A stretch of 7,900 bases of DNA from Desulfobacteraceae bacterium (GCA_024636355.1 JAGXHH010000153.1:1-7900); one strand, 5' to 3'; positions 1-6,826 are shown, numbered from the stretch's first letter. Translations and numbers: made by a program. The notes: generated by a model from the sequence alone, not told the origin.

Positions 1-1
1 C

Positions 2-1423
2 CACAAAGATGCCCCGTTTGCCTCCTATGAGGAGATGCTCGTCAATATCGGGGCGCTCAAAGGGTTTCACGTCTCCCTGGTCCGCTACCAGGTGGTCGAC
101 TACAATATCCCGTCCCCGGATCAAATGATCCGCATCCTGAACAATATCGATGCGGCAATCGAGCGGGACCGGCCGGTCTATATCCATTGCTGGGGCGGCA
201 TCGGCCGGACCGGCACGGTGATCGGGTGCTTTCTGCTGCGCCACGGACTGGCGACCCGGGAGACGGTTATCGATATGATTTCCAAACTGCGGGCCAACGA
301 CCCCTACAGCCGGCGAACGTCTCCTGAAAACGAACAGCAGGTGAATTTCGTCACATCCTGGCCCGCACACGAGACCGGGCCGCCGTCGCGGCTCGACCGG
401 TATCTCGGGTGCCTGCTCGGCGGGGCGGCAGGCGATGCGCTGGGGGCGCCGGTGGAATTCATGGATCTGCCTGCCATCCAGCGCACCTATGGCATCAATG
501 GAATAACCGATTACGATACCGCCTACGGCCGTCTCGGGGCGATTACCGATGATACCCAGATGACCCTGTTTACCGCCGAGGGGCTGCTTCGGGCCCGGGC
601 GGCAGAAGGCGAAGGCAGCGGCCACACGGCCTCCATTGTTTATGAATCCTGCGTGCAGTGGCTCAATACCCAGGGCATAAATTCCCACAGCGGTTTTAAC
701 GGCAGCTGCAGCGGATTTTTAAACCGGATACCAACGCTTCACAACCAGCGGGCGTCGGGCAACAGCTGCATCTCCGCGCTGACTGGCGCCACAATGGGGA
801 CCCGGACCCGACCGATCAACAACAGTAAGGGGTGCGGTGGGGTCATGCGGGTCGCCCCGGTCGGCCTTATGGTGAACGATCCCCGGGAGGCGTTTGAAAT
901 CGGATGCGATGCGGCCGCCATTACCCACGGGCACCCGTCCGGATACCTGGCCGCCGGCACTCTGGCCGCAATCATTGCCGTAATCAAGGGCAGCGGCACC
1001 CTGATGGACGCGATCGATGAGGCTGTGCGAATACTAAAGACATACACAGGACGCGGGCAATGCCTGACCGCCTTAGAGCGCGCGGTCGATCTGGGCAGAA
1101 ATCCGGAGGCATCCCCGCGGACAGTCGAGACGCTCGGCGGCGGCTGGGTGGCCGAAGAAGCATTGGCCATCGCCGTCTACTCTGCATTTTACGCGCAGGA
1201 AAACTTCGAAAAAGGCGTACTCCTGGCGGTCAATCACAGCGGCGACAGCGACAGCACCGGTGCAATCACCGGAAATATCCTCGGCTGCCTGCTCGGCAAC
1301 ACCGCCATTCCCGATAAATGGAAAGAACAGGTCGAACTGGCCGACGTGACCGCCAAACTTGCCGTCGACCTGTTCATCCGGCACAGGGATGCGGACTGGT
1401 GGCGGTTGGCGTACGGGAATTAG
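2..1423 (+). CDS. Protein-tyrosine/dual-specificity phosphatase fused to ADP-ribosylglycohydrolase (5' end missing)
   Basis: The reading frame is open to the left edge, so the true start lies outside the window. Residues are numbered here from the first in-window Met (base 35). The N-terminal domain (about 1-110) is a Cys-based phosphatase. It has the loop HCWGGIGRTG with nucleophile Cys52 and Arg58 (CX5R), and a likely general-acid Asp22 in VVDYNIP. The C-terminal domain (about 120-455) is an ADP-ribosylglycohydrolase of the DraG/ARH type. It shows GDALGAPVEF (133-142), the metal-binding TDDT (171-174), GCGGVMR (266-272), a THGHPSGY segment (297-304) and the second metal motif GDSDSTG (403-409). 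Family enzymes remove ADP-ribose from proteins or related substrates using two Mg ions. All expected catalytic residues are present, so both domains should be active. No signal peptide is visible, but the N-terminus is missing; a cytoplasmic location is inferred. The substrate cannot be read from sequence. It is probably not cotranscribed with the next gene, which has its own leader. Confidence 0.94.
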   Translation, partial: HKDAPFASYEEMLVNIGALKGFHVSLVRYQVVDYNIPSPDQMIRILNNIDAAIERDRPVYIHCWGGIGRTGTVIGCFLLRHGLATRETVIDMISKLRANDPYSRRTSPENEQQVNFVTSWPAHETGPPSRLDRYLGCLLGGAAGDALGAPVEFMDLPAIQRTYGINGITDYDTAYGRLGAITDDTQMTLFTAEGLLRARAAEGEGSGHTASIVYESCVQWLNTQGINSHSGFNGSCSGFLNRIPTLHNQRASGNSCISALTGATMGTRTRPINNSKGCGGVMRVAPVGLMVNDPREAFEIGCDAAAITHGHPSGYLAAGTLAAIIAVIKGSGTLMDAIDEAVRILKTYTGRGQCLTALERAVDLGRNPEASPRTVETLGGGWVAEEALAIAVYSAFYAQENFEKGVLLAVNHSGDSDSTGAITGNILGCLLGNTAIPDKWKEQVELADVTAKLAVDLFIRHRDADWWRLAYGN

Positions 1424-1426
1424 AGA

Positions 1427-1439
1427 ATCTGGTTATCCG
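1427..1439 (+). repeat. 13-base direct repeat, left copy
   Basis: ATCTGGTTATCCG occurs here, just after the phosphatase-hydrolase stop codon, and again at 2448-2460, just after the terminator. The two exact copies bracket the AT-richer barrel-gene module. Flanking bases differ, so the identity is limited to 13 bases. It could be a target-site duplication, a recombination scar or chance. Confidence 0.4.
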
Positions 1440-1459
1440 CTTCGCTCCAGTAATTATCA

Positions 1460-1480
1460 ATTCACTATTCACCGTTCACC
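1460..1480 (+). repeat. Three tandem heptamers (ATTCACT, ATTCACC, GTTCACC)
   Basis: Three consecutive 7-base units of consensus RTTCACY lie between the phosphatase-hydrolase gene and the barrel gene. Short heptamer arrays of this kind occur in intergenic DNA of several bacterial groups. No coding role is apparent; slippage or a remnant of a longer array is the likely origin. Confidence 0.5.
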
Positions 1481-1547
1481 TGCACTCGGCATCCTGATTC
1501 CCCCCGAATACCGCCTTTCCTACCCCGTGAATACAAATTGGCATGTA

Positions 1548-1577
1548 TTGCAAAATTGACTCAACCTATTACATTAT
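1548..1577 (+). promoter_or_regulatory. Possible sigma70-type promoter for the barrel gene
   Basis: TTGCAA (1548-1553) and CATTAT (1572-1577) are separated by 18 bases, each matching four of six consensus positions, in an AT-rich stretch about 95 bases before the chosen start. A second -35-like TTGACT (1556-1561) has no well-spaced -10 partner. This is a weak prediction. Confidence 0.28.
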
Positions 1578-1660
1578 AGCCAGGTTACTTCAGTCATTTC
1601 CGTAAACAGCGGTGGAAAAATTTGAAAACCCCGCATCATGTAAATTCGAAACTAAAAAAA

Positions 1661-1664
1661 AGGA
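1661..1664 (+). promoter_or_regulatory. Ribosome binding site that fixes the barrel gene start
   Basis: AGGA after a run of A residues sits eight bases before ATG 1673. It supports this start over in-frame ATG 1622, which lacks such a site and would put a charged stretch before the signal peptide, and over ATG 1664, which would overlap the site. Confidence 0.6.
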
Positions 1665-1672
1665 TGATCATT

Positions 1673-2230
1673 ATGAAAACATTTGGCTACCTCATTTTTG
1701 CATTTGCCCTGGTTTTCGTATTCAGCGGCATCACAATGGCTCAGCAGATAACCCCGATGATTCAGGAAGGTACCGAAGAACTGGGCCTTACCGGCAATCT
1801 TGATTTTGAAAGCCCAGCCGGCTCAGTCGACTGGTTTATCAGGGGTTCCTACGGCAGGTTCCTTACACCTCTGATGGAAGCAGGCGCTTTCGCCAGCTAT
1901 ACCCGCGCAGCCGATGGGGATATCCATCAGATTACCGCGGGATTGTTTGGCGAATATCATTTTCTTCCGGAAGGCCAGATAGAGCAGCCGTTTATACCCT
2001 ATATCGGATCTGACCTGGGATTACTGATAAATGATAACAAAGGTGCCGAGGATAACCTGGTTGCAGTTATAGCTCCCCGGGTGGGCTTCAAATGGTTCAT
2101 CCGAGACTATGTCGCTGTCGACACCAACCTGTTTGTCTCCTTTGCCAGCGATGACATTTACATAAATGACAATGAACTCGATTCTTATGATGTCGGCATG
2201 CGACTGGGATTACGGATCTACCTTGATTAG
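1673..2230 (+). CDS. Small outer-membrane beta-barrel protein
   Basis: This 185-residue exported protein has a signal peptide at residues 1-23 (Lys2, a long hydrophobic core, then TMA followed by QQ). The mature part, about 160 residues, consists of alternating polar/hydrophobic strands with aromatic girdle residues, such as WFIRGSYGRFL, ITAGLFGEYHF, RVGFKWFI and VGMRLGLRIYLD, separated by acidic turns. This fits an eight-stranded barrel of the outer-membrane beta-barrel (OmpX/OmpW-like) superfamily. Such proteins sit in the outer membrane; no ligand can be deduced. The last residue is Asp rather than the usual Phe, although Tyr-Leu precedes it. Composition is AT-richer than the neighbours: bases 1681-1740 hold 27 G+C of 60 against 41 of 60 in 4021-4080. 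The gene looks monocistronic, with its own leader and a downstream terminator. The barrel assignment rests on pattern, not on a family signature. Confidence 0.75.
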   Translation: MKTFGYLIFAFALVFVFSGITMAQQITPMIQEGTEELGLTGNLDFESPAGSVDWFIRGSYGRFLTPLMEAGAFASYTRAADGDIHQITAGLFGEYHFLPEGQIEQPFIPYIGSDLGLLINDNKGAEDNLVAVIAPRVGFKWFIRDYVAVDTNLFVSFASDDIYINDNELDSYDVGMRLGLRIYLD

Positions 2231-2447
2231 GGTGAACCATTCGACACGTCATCACCCCTCCGAATGATCAATAATCGACCATACCCGATTAATGCAACTT
2301 GGGTTCAGGTCGAAAACAGAAACTGACAGGGGCGCCATCAACCTGCCGGAACCAATTGATCTGCGGACTTCAGCAGTCTCTTTTCGTTCCGGCAGCGTTT
2401 GATACTCTGCAAACTGCAGCCTTTGCTAAAGGGTTGCAGTTTTTTTT
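2230..2447 (+). ncRNA. Candidate structured 3' UTR or small RNA ending in the terminator
   Basis: The stretch after the barrel gene has no convincing ORF but unusually dense pairing potential. GGGTGA 2230-2235 can pair with 2252-2257, interleaved with CATTCG 2238-2243 and 2261-2266. TAATCG 2272-2277 can pair with 2286-2291. A perfect 10-base-pair stem joins CTGCCGGAAC 2343-2352 to 2386-2395, with a smaller hairpin in its loop (CTGC 2361-2364 with GCAG 2373-2376). The intrinsic terminator follows. Bases 2302-2310 could also pair with 2341-2353, competing with the 10-base-pair stem. It may be a long 3' UTR or an independent sRNA. No known RNA family is recognised and no clear promoter is seen inside. 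Confidence 0.35.
2411..2447 (+). terminator. Strong intrinsic (rho-independent) terminator
   Basis: AAACTGCA (2411-2418) pairs with 2435-2442. The stem continues inward through CCTTT with AAAGG across a short GCT loop, with a G bulge and a G-U pair. Eight T residues follow at 2440-2447. It ends transcription from the barrel gene or from the RNA candidate after it, and isolates the DUF2339 unit. Confidence 0.88.
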
Positions 2448-2460
2448 ATCTGGTTATCCG
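2448..2460 (+). repeat. 13-base direct repeat, right copy
   Basis: This is the exact second copy of the 13-mer at 1427-1439, starting immediately after the terminator T-run. The pair marks the limits of the barrel gene plus terminator module. Confidence 0.4.
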
Positions 2461-2480
2461 GAAAATTTCAGTTAATGTTT

Positions 2481-2544
2481 CTCTCGCAGAGCCGCAGAGG
2501 ACGAGGAGAGTTCCCCTGCGCTCCCAGAGCGCCCTCTGCGAGAG
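2481..2544. repeat. Inverted repeat with perfect 11-base arms
   Basis: CTCTCGCAGAG (2481-2491) and its exact reverse complement (2534-2544) enclose 42 bases rich in GCAGAG- and CTCTGCG-like words. It resembles the CGCAGAG-rich intergenic palindromic repeats found scattered in many bacterial genomes. There is no T-run, so it is not an obvious terminator. It lies between the terminator and the DUF2339 leader. Confidence 0.6.
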
Positions 2545-2555
2545 GCAGTAACCAA

Positions 2556-2575
2556 TCGGTTTATCTCGGTTTATC
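2556..2575 (+). repeat. Tandem 10-base direct repeat in the DUF2339 leader
   Basis: TCGGTTTATC occurs twice with no gap, so the period is about one helical turn. It lies just upstream of a possible promoter. This geometry would suit a regulator binding the same DNA face twice, but no matching family is recognised. Confidence 0.45.
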
Positions 2576-2583
2576 GTAGAATA

Positions 2584-2612
2584 TTGCAACATCGACCCGG
2601 ATCTGGTACATC
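2584..2612 (+). promoter_or_regulatory. Possible promoter for the DUF2339-DUF3999 operon
   Basis: TTGCAA (2584-2589) is followed after 17 bases by TACATC (2607-2612), with an extended -10 style TGG directly before it. The -10 matches consensus at only three positions, so this is weak. The position, about 50 bases before the start and after the terminator, is suitable. Confidence 0.28.
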
Positions 2613-2660
2613 CAACTTGTTTCTTCTCTTTTTACTATCAAGTAAAGGATATCAGATTTC

Positions 2661-5408
2661 ATGTCGATTTCGATTGTCGTATTCGGGGTCATCGGCGCCC
2701 TGACAGGTTCGGCTTTCCTCCAGACGGAGGGACTGTTGATCGGCCTCGTCCTCGGACTGCTGCTCGGGTGGACCAAAAACCTCTCGGAACGGATCGCCGC
2801 CGTCGAAAAACGGATGGCAGCTGACGGCAGTCTGCCCCGGGATGCGAAGCAAGCCGGTTCGGATGCCGCAGCATATTGCCGGGCACAATCCGAAGCCGCA
2901 GACAACGATGCTATCGAGCCCCCAAAACTTGAGGGCATTTCCGATTCGGCGCAGCTGCCATCACGTTGTAGGGGCGATTCACGAATCGCCCGGCCGGCGG
3001 CGGCAGCCTCGTCGAACAGGCCGGAGATGCGCGACCGGATAATTCCGGGTGAATCGCCCTCCCATCCTGGAATCTTCGTTCGGTTGTCCACACTGGTACG
3101 GGATTTTTTCACCCACGGCAACATCGTCGTACGGATAGGGCTGATCGTTTTGTTCTTCGGGGTGGCGTTCCTGATCAAATACGCGGCCCAGCGCCAGTTG
3201 ATGCCGATCGAACTACGGCTGGCGGCCGTTGCCATGGGCGGTGTGGCCATGCTCTTTTTCGGGTGGCGGCTCCGGAATCGAAAGGCGAATTACGCCCTTA
3301 CGATCCAGGGCGGGGGCATCGGCATACTGTATCTCACGATTTACGGCGCCGCCAGTTTGTATGACCTGCTGCCACCGGGCCTCGCCTTTGCCCTGATGAT
3401 CGGGATGGTCGCCTTGTCGGCCGCACTCGCCCTGCTCCAGGACGCCCTGCCGCTGGCGGCTTTCGGCGCCATTGGCGGTTTTATGGCGCCGGTGCTCATA
3501 TCGACCGGCACCGGCAGTCATGTGGCGCTCTTTTCCTATTACGCCCTGATCAACACGGGCATTGTCGGCATCGCATGGTTTAAGTCGTGGCGCGTGCTCA
3601 ACTGGATCGGTTTCATGTTCACGTTTGTGATCGGCACGGCGTGGGGATACCGGTTTTACCGGCCTGAATTCTTCGGGAGCACCGAACCGTTCCTGATCCT
3701 GTTTTTCCTGTTTTATGTCGCCATTGCCATCCTGTTCGCCCATCGGCAGCCGGTACACCTGAAAGGTTATATTGACGGCTCCCTGATATTCGGTCTTCCG
3801 ATTGCCGCTTTTGCGCTGCAGAGCGCCCTGGTCAGCGACACCCCATACGGCATGGCCGCAAGCGCCCTGGTTCTGGGCGGCTTCTATATCCTTCTGGCCT
3901 CAGGGCTCTGGCGCCGGCAGGTCGACGGAATGCGGCTGCTCACCGAGTCGTTTTTATGTCTTGGTGTGGCGTTTGCCAGTATTGCCATTCCGCTGGGTTT
4001 GGACAGCAGCTGGACCACCGGTCTGTGGTGTTTCGAAGGGGCCGGCCTCGTGTGGATCGGCGTGCGCCAGCATCGGGTGCTGGCCCGGACAGCCGGCCTG
4101 CTCCTGCAGCTTGGAGCCGGTGCGGCATTTATCAACGCGTCCGGCGCTTCCGCCGACAGCCTGCCGGTCGTAAACGCCACGTACATGAGCTGCCTGATCA
4201 TCAGCCTTTCGGCGTTTATTTCCAATTACTGCCACCAGCGCTACCAGGATCGCCTGAAACGCTGGGAAAAGCCGGTGCATTTCGGCCTGCTGGTCTGGGC
4301 GCTGTTCTGGTTTTTCGGCGGGGGACTCCACGAAATCGATCGTTGCCTGGGATATCCGCACGATGTCTTTGCGGCCGTTTCATTTATCGCCGCAAGCGGC
4401 TGGCTGGCCGGGTGGTTCAGCCGGCGGTTTCAATGGGCGGACATCGGATACCCGGCCATGGCCGCAGCCCCGGTCACGGCAGGAATCGCATGGCTCCTGT
4501 TTGCAGGTCGACCGGCGCACCCGTTTGCCAGCTGGGGGGGCGCTGCCTGGGGCGTCGCCCTGGTTTCCGGCTACCACCTGCTCTACAGATTCGACCGGAA
4601 ATGGCCGAATCCTGTCGTCCGGGGACTACACCTGGTCCTGCTGTTTTTGGTTATTTTCATCCTGTCCTGGGAGTTCTCCTGGGTAATCGGCCGGCTGGTT
4701 AATGGGACGAACACCTGGGCATTTGCCGCCTGGGCGTTTTTACCTGCTCTCATGGTTATGGCGCTTTTGCGTTACGGTGCCCGCCTGTCCTGGCCGGTGA
4801 TGCGTTTCAAACCGCTCTACCTGGACGAAGGGCTGATCCCGGTGACTCTTTTTTTGTGGGGATGGCTCATTGTTGCCTGTTTCAGAGCCGCCGATCCCGC
4901 ACCTCTTTCTTACCTGCCCCTGGTCAACCCGGTAGAAATCGTCCAGGCATTCGTCTTCTTCACACTGATTCGATGGTGGACGGCATCAGATCAGCGCCTC
5001 ACGAAAATAAAGACCGAGCTGCCGCCGCACAGCATGGCCGCCCTGATGCTCGCCACGACACTTTTGTGGCTCAGTTCCGTTATTGCCCGCACCGTCCATT
5101 TCAAGACCGGTATCAATTTTTCCGGACCGGCGCTTTTTGCTTCCGTCCATTTTCAATCGGCCCTTTCGATCGCCTGGACCATTACCGCGCTGGCCGTCAT
5201 GGCGGCCGCCACCCATAAAAAAAGCCGAATTCCCTGGTTTATCGGTGCCGCACTCCTGGCAATCGTCGTGGCCAAACTCTTCCTGATCGACCTGGACAGC
5301 ATTGGCACAGTGGCCCGGATCGTATCTTTCATGGCGGTCGGCATACTGATGCTGGTGATCGGATACGTCTCCCCGCTTCCCCCGAAACGCTTGGAGGGTG
5401 CCATATGA
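2661..5408 (+). CDS. DUF2339 family polytopic membrane protein
   Basis: This is a 915-residue inner-membrane protein. Two hydrophobic segments (about 3-20 and 24-37) are followed by a short charged coil (38-55) and a polar linker (56-140). From residue 154 to the end there are at least twenty further hydrophobic segments. Family hallmarks are the NIVVRIGLIVLFFGVAFLIKY start of the core (154-174), the GLDSSWTTGLWCFEGAGLVW stretch (446-465), NPVEIVQA (756-763) and the C-terminal AKLFLIDLDSIGTVARIVSF (871-890). The family has no established biochemical function. The start has AAAGGA eleven bases upstream (2644-2649), a slightly long spacing. The stop overlaps the next start by four bases. An oddity is the REP-like palindrome read in frame within the linker (residues 101-111, SRCRGDSRIAR). 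The linker is the least constrained part, so function is probably intact. Confidence 0.9.
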   Translation: MSISIVVFGVIGALTGSAFLQTEGLLIGLVLGLLLGWTKNLSERIAAVEKRMAADGSLPRDAKQAGSDAAAYCRAQSEAADNDAIEPPKLEGISDSAQLPSRCRGDSRIARPAAAASSNRPEMRDRIIPGESPSHPGIFVRLSTLVRDFFTHGNIVVRIGLIVLFFGVAFLIKYAAQRQLMPIELRLAAVAMGGVAMLFFGWRLRNRKANYALTIQGGGIGILYLTIYGAASLYDLLPPGLAFALMIGMVALSAALALLQDALPLAAFGAIGGFMAPVLISTGTGSHVALFSYYALINTGIVGIAWFKSWRVLNWIGFMFTFVIGTAWGYRFYRPEFFGSTEPFLILFFLFYVAIAILFAHRQPVHLKGYIDGSLIFGLPIAAFALQSALVSDTPYGMAASALVLGGFYILLASGLWRRQVDGMRLLTESFLCLGVAFASIAIPLGLDSSWTTGLWCFEGAGLVWIGVRQHRVLARTAGLLLQLGAGAAFINASGASADSLPVVNATYMSCLIISLSAFISNYCHQRYQDRLKRWEKPVHFGLLVWALFWFFGGGLHEIDRCLGYPHDVFAAVSFIAASGWLAGWFSRRFQWADIGYPAMAAAPVTAGIAWLLFAGRPAHPFASWGGAAWGVALVSGYHLLYRFDRKWPNPVVRGLHLVLLFLVIFILSWEFSWVIGRLVNGTNTWAFAAWAFLPALMVMALLRYGARLSWPVMRFKPLYLDEGLIPVTLFLWGWLIVACFRAADPAPLSYLPLVNPVEIVQAFVFFTLIRWWTASDQRLTKIKTELPPHSMAALMLATTLLWLSSVIARTVHFKTGINFSGPALFASVHFQSALSIAWTITALAVMAAATHKKSRIPWFIGAALLAIVVAKLFLIDLDSIGTVARIVSFMAVGILMLVIGYVSPLPPKRLEGAI
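2961..2991 (+). repeat. REP-like palindrome, copy 1 (inside the DUF2339 gene)
   Basis: TCACGTTGTAG precedes the imperfect palindrome GGGCGATTCACGAATCGCCC (2972-2991): two 9-base arms around a central AC. GTAG at the 5' foot of a hairpin is the layout of REP elements. The copy is translated in frame with no stop codon. Confidence 0.85.
5393..5397 (+). promoter_or_regulatory. Ribosome binding site for the DUF3999 gene, inside the DUF2339 gene
   Basis: GGAGG lies seven bases before ATG 5405, within the last codons of DUF2339. With the ATGA overlap it indicates translational coupling and fixes the start. Confidence 0.85.
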
Positions 5409-6790
5409 TTCACCTTTTTCGATCCATTTTGCTGTTGACCTCCCTGGTCGGCACCGCCATTGCCGATGCGCCCGTGCCGGACAGGTTTGCCCGGGGCATG
5501 GTCCTTGAAACCGACGGCAGCAGCGCGTTCTTCAGCCTGGAACTTCCGCCCGGAGTCTACCGGGGAACGGTCCGAAACGATCTGGGAGATATCCGGGTTT
5601 TTAACGGCGCAGACGAAACCGTCCCGCATTCCATCAAAAAACCGGATTTGGAGACAATATCCCTGCATCCGCCCGAAACTGTACCGTTTTTCCCGATCTT
5701 CGGGGGTCGGCAAGCACCCGGTACACCCGATGGTGAAAAGGTGTCGCTGCAAATAAACACGGCGGAAGACGGAACGATTATCAACGTGCAGACCGGCCAG
5801 GAACAGGCTGCTGCAAAACGCCTGCAGGCCGTCCTGCTGGACTTGAGCCGTGTGGATACGGCGCCTGCCGAACTGGTGCTCGAGTGGGAAAACGGCGCGG
5901 AAAATTTTGTCACCGCCGTTTCGGTGGATGGCAGCCGGGACCTGACACATTGGAAACCGCTGGTTTACCGGGCTGGCCTTGCCGAGCAGCACTTTTCCGG
6001 CCACACGCTTTTCAAAAACCGGATCATCCTGCCGCCGCAGCATTTATTCGAATACCTGCGCATCAACTGGCCGTTTGACGCACCGGAGCTTGCCCTGGCA
6101 AAAGTGACGGCGATTTTTCCCGAAACAGATGCCGGCCCGGATCGCCAATGGTGCCGGATTGAAGGAACGCGTTTGTCCGAAGACGATTTGGTGGCGTATG
6201 AATTCGACACAAATGGCGGGTTCCCGGTCGACCGTATGAATCTCGTGCTCCCGGAAAAAAACAGCCTGGTTCGGGCCGTCATCCAATCGCGTCCCGACCC
6301 GCGGTCCAAATGGCGCTTGCGTAAGAAAGGGCTGTTTTACAACCTGTCGGTTGACGCAACGCTTATATCAAATGATGTCGTGTCGATTTCTCCGGTGCAG
6401 GACCGGTACTGGCGCATCGAGGTGGCTTCCGGCGCCGGCGGCCTGGGCAGACATTCCCCGCAGCTCGAGATCGGATGGATTCCCCACCGGCTTTTATTTC
6501 TCGCCCGCGGTGAGGGCCCCTTTACCCTGGCGTACGGCAGCGCCCGGACGGGACCGGTCGATACATCGGTTGAAAATGTGCTGCATGAAATTGAAGCGGG
6601 GGAAAAAACGGCGATGATCGGAAAGGCCGCAACGGGCGAAGAGTTAGTGCTCGGCGGCCCTGCCGCACTTGAAACATCCCGTCTTCCGGTTTCCTGGAAA
6701 ACCTGGGTGCTGTGGAGCGTCCTGGTGGGAGGCGTCGCCGTTCTGGGTTTTCTAACATTTCGGCTTTACCGGCAGATGAACAACGATTGA
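5405..6790 (+). CDS. DUF3999 family periplasmic protein with C-terminal membrane anchor
   Basis: This is a 461-residue protein. Residues 1-20 form a signal peptide (basic N-terminus, hydrophobic LLLTSLVGTAIA core, likely cleavage AIA then DA). A long beta-rich ectodomain (about 21-430) follows, with FARGMVLETDGSSAFFSLEL near its start. One transmembrane helix (about 434-452) comes next, with a short basic tail RLYRQMNND. The predicted topology is a periplasmic body anchored in the inner membrane with the C-terminus inside. Recognition as DUF3999 rests on this architecture, the N-terminal sequence and the position directly after DUF2339, a pairing I recall as recurrent. No enzymatic motif is visible. 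The ATGA overlap and strong ribosome site suggest coordinated synthesis with DUF2339, so a two-protein envelope complex is a reasonable inference. The gene ends 275 bases before a convergent Nudix gene. Confidence 0.82.
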   Translation: MIHLFRSILLLTSLVGTAIADAPVPDRFARGMVLETDGSSAFFSLELPPGVYRGTVRNDLGDIRVFNGADETVPHSIKKPDLETISLHPPETVPFFPIFGGRQAPGTPDGEKVSLQINTAEDGTIINVQTGQEQAAAKRLQAVLLDLSRVDTAPAELVLEWENGAENFVTAVSVDGSRDLTHWKPLVYRAGLAEQHFSGHTLFKNRIILPPQHLFEYLRINWPFDAPELALAKVTAIFPETDAGPDRQWCRIEGTRLSEDDLVAYEFDTNGGFPVDRMNLVLPEKNSLVRAVIQSRPDPRSKWRLRKKGLFYNLSVDATLISNDVVSISPVQDRYWRIEVASGAGGLGRHSPQLEIGWIPHRLLFLARGEGPFTLAYGSARTGPVDTSVENVLHEIEAGEKTAMIGKAATGEELVLGGPAALETSRLPVSWKTWVLWSVLVGGVAVLGFLTFRLYRQMNND

Positions 6791-6826
6791 CTCCTTCATC
6801 GTGCCCCCCGACATTCTGCCTCATCC

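Noticed and set aside
1538..1552. Sigma54-like promoter (TTGGCATGTATTGCA)
   Set aside because: The GG and GC dinucleotides are separated by 8 bases, but sigma54 promoters need 10. The resemblance is superficial.
1622..1672. Upstream in-frame ATG 1622 as the barrel gene start
   Set aside because: It lacks a well-placed ribosome site and would add a charged 17-residue extension before an otherwise typical signal peptide.
2615..2643. ACTTG/CAAGT hairpin in the DUF2339 leader as a riboswitch or attenuator
   Set aside because: There are only five base pairs around a 19-base loop and no known aptamer features; it is expected by chance.
2985..3250. RGD tripeptide in DUF2339 as a possible adhesion motif, and nearby antisense frames
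   Set aside because: RGD is simply the translation of the REP-like palindrome and the protein sits in the inner membrane. The antisense frames carry the reverse translation of the same repeat.
3956..4702. A 248-residue open frame on the + strand overlapping the DUF2339 gene
   Set aside because: It is wholly inside DUF2339, which has clear membrane-protein sequence. The alternative frame gives Arg/Pro/Gly-rich translation typical of shadow frames in high-GC DNA.
5153..6043. A 296-residue open frame on the - strand opposite DUF2339 and DUF3999
   Set aside because: It spans the junction of two supported genes and shows no recognisable domain. Antisense openness is expected from the codon bias.
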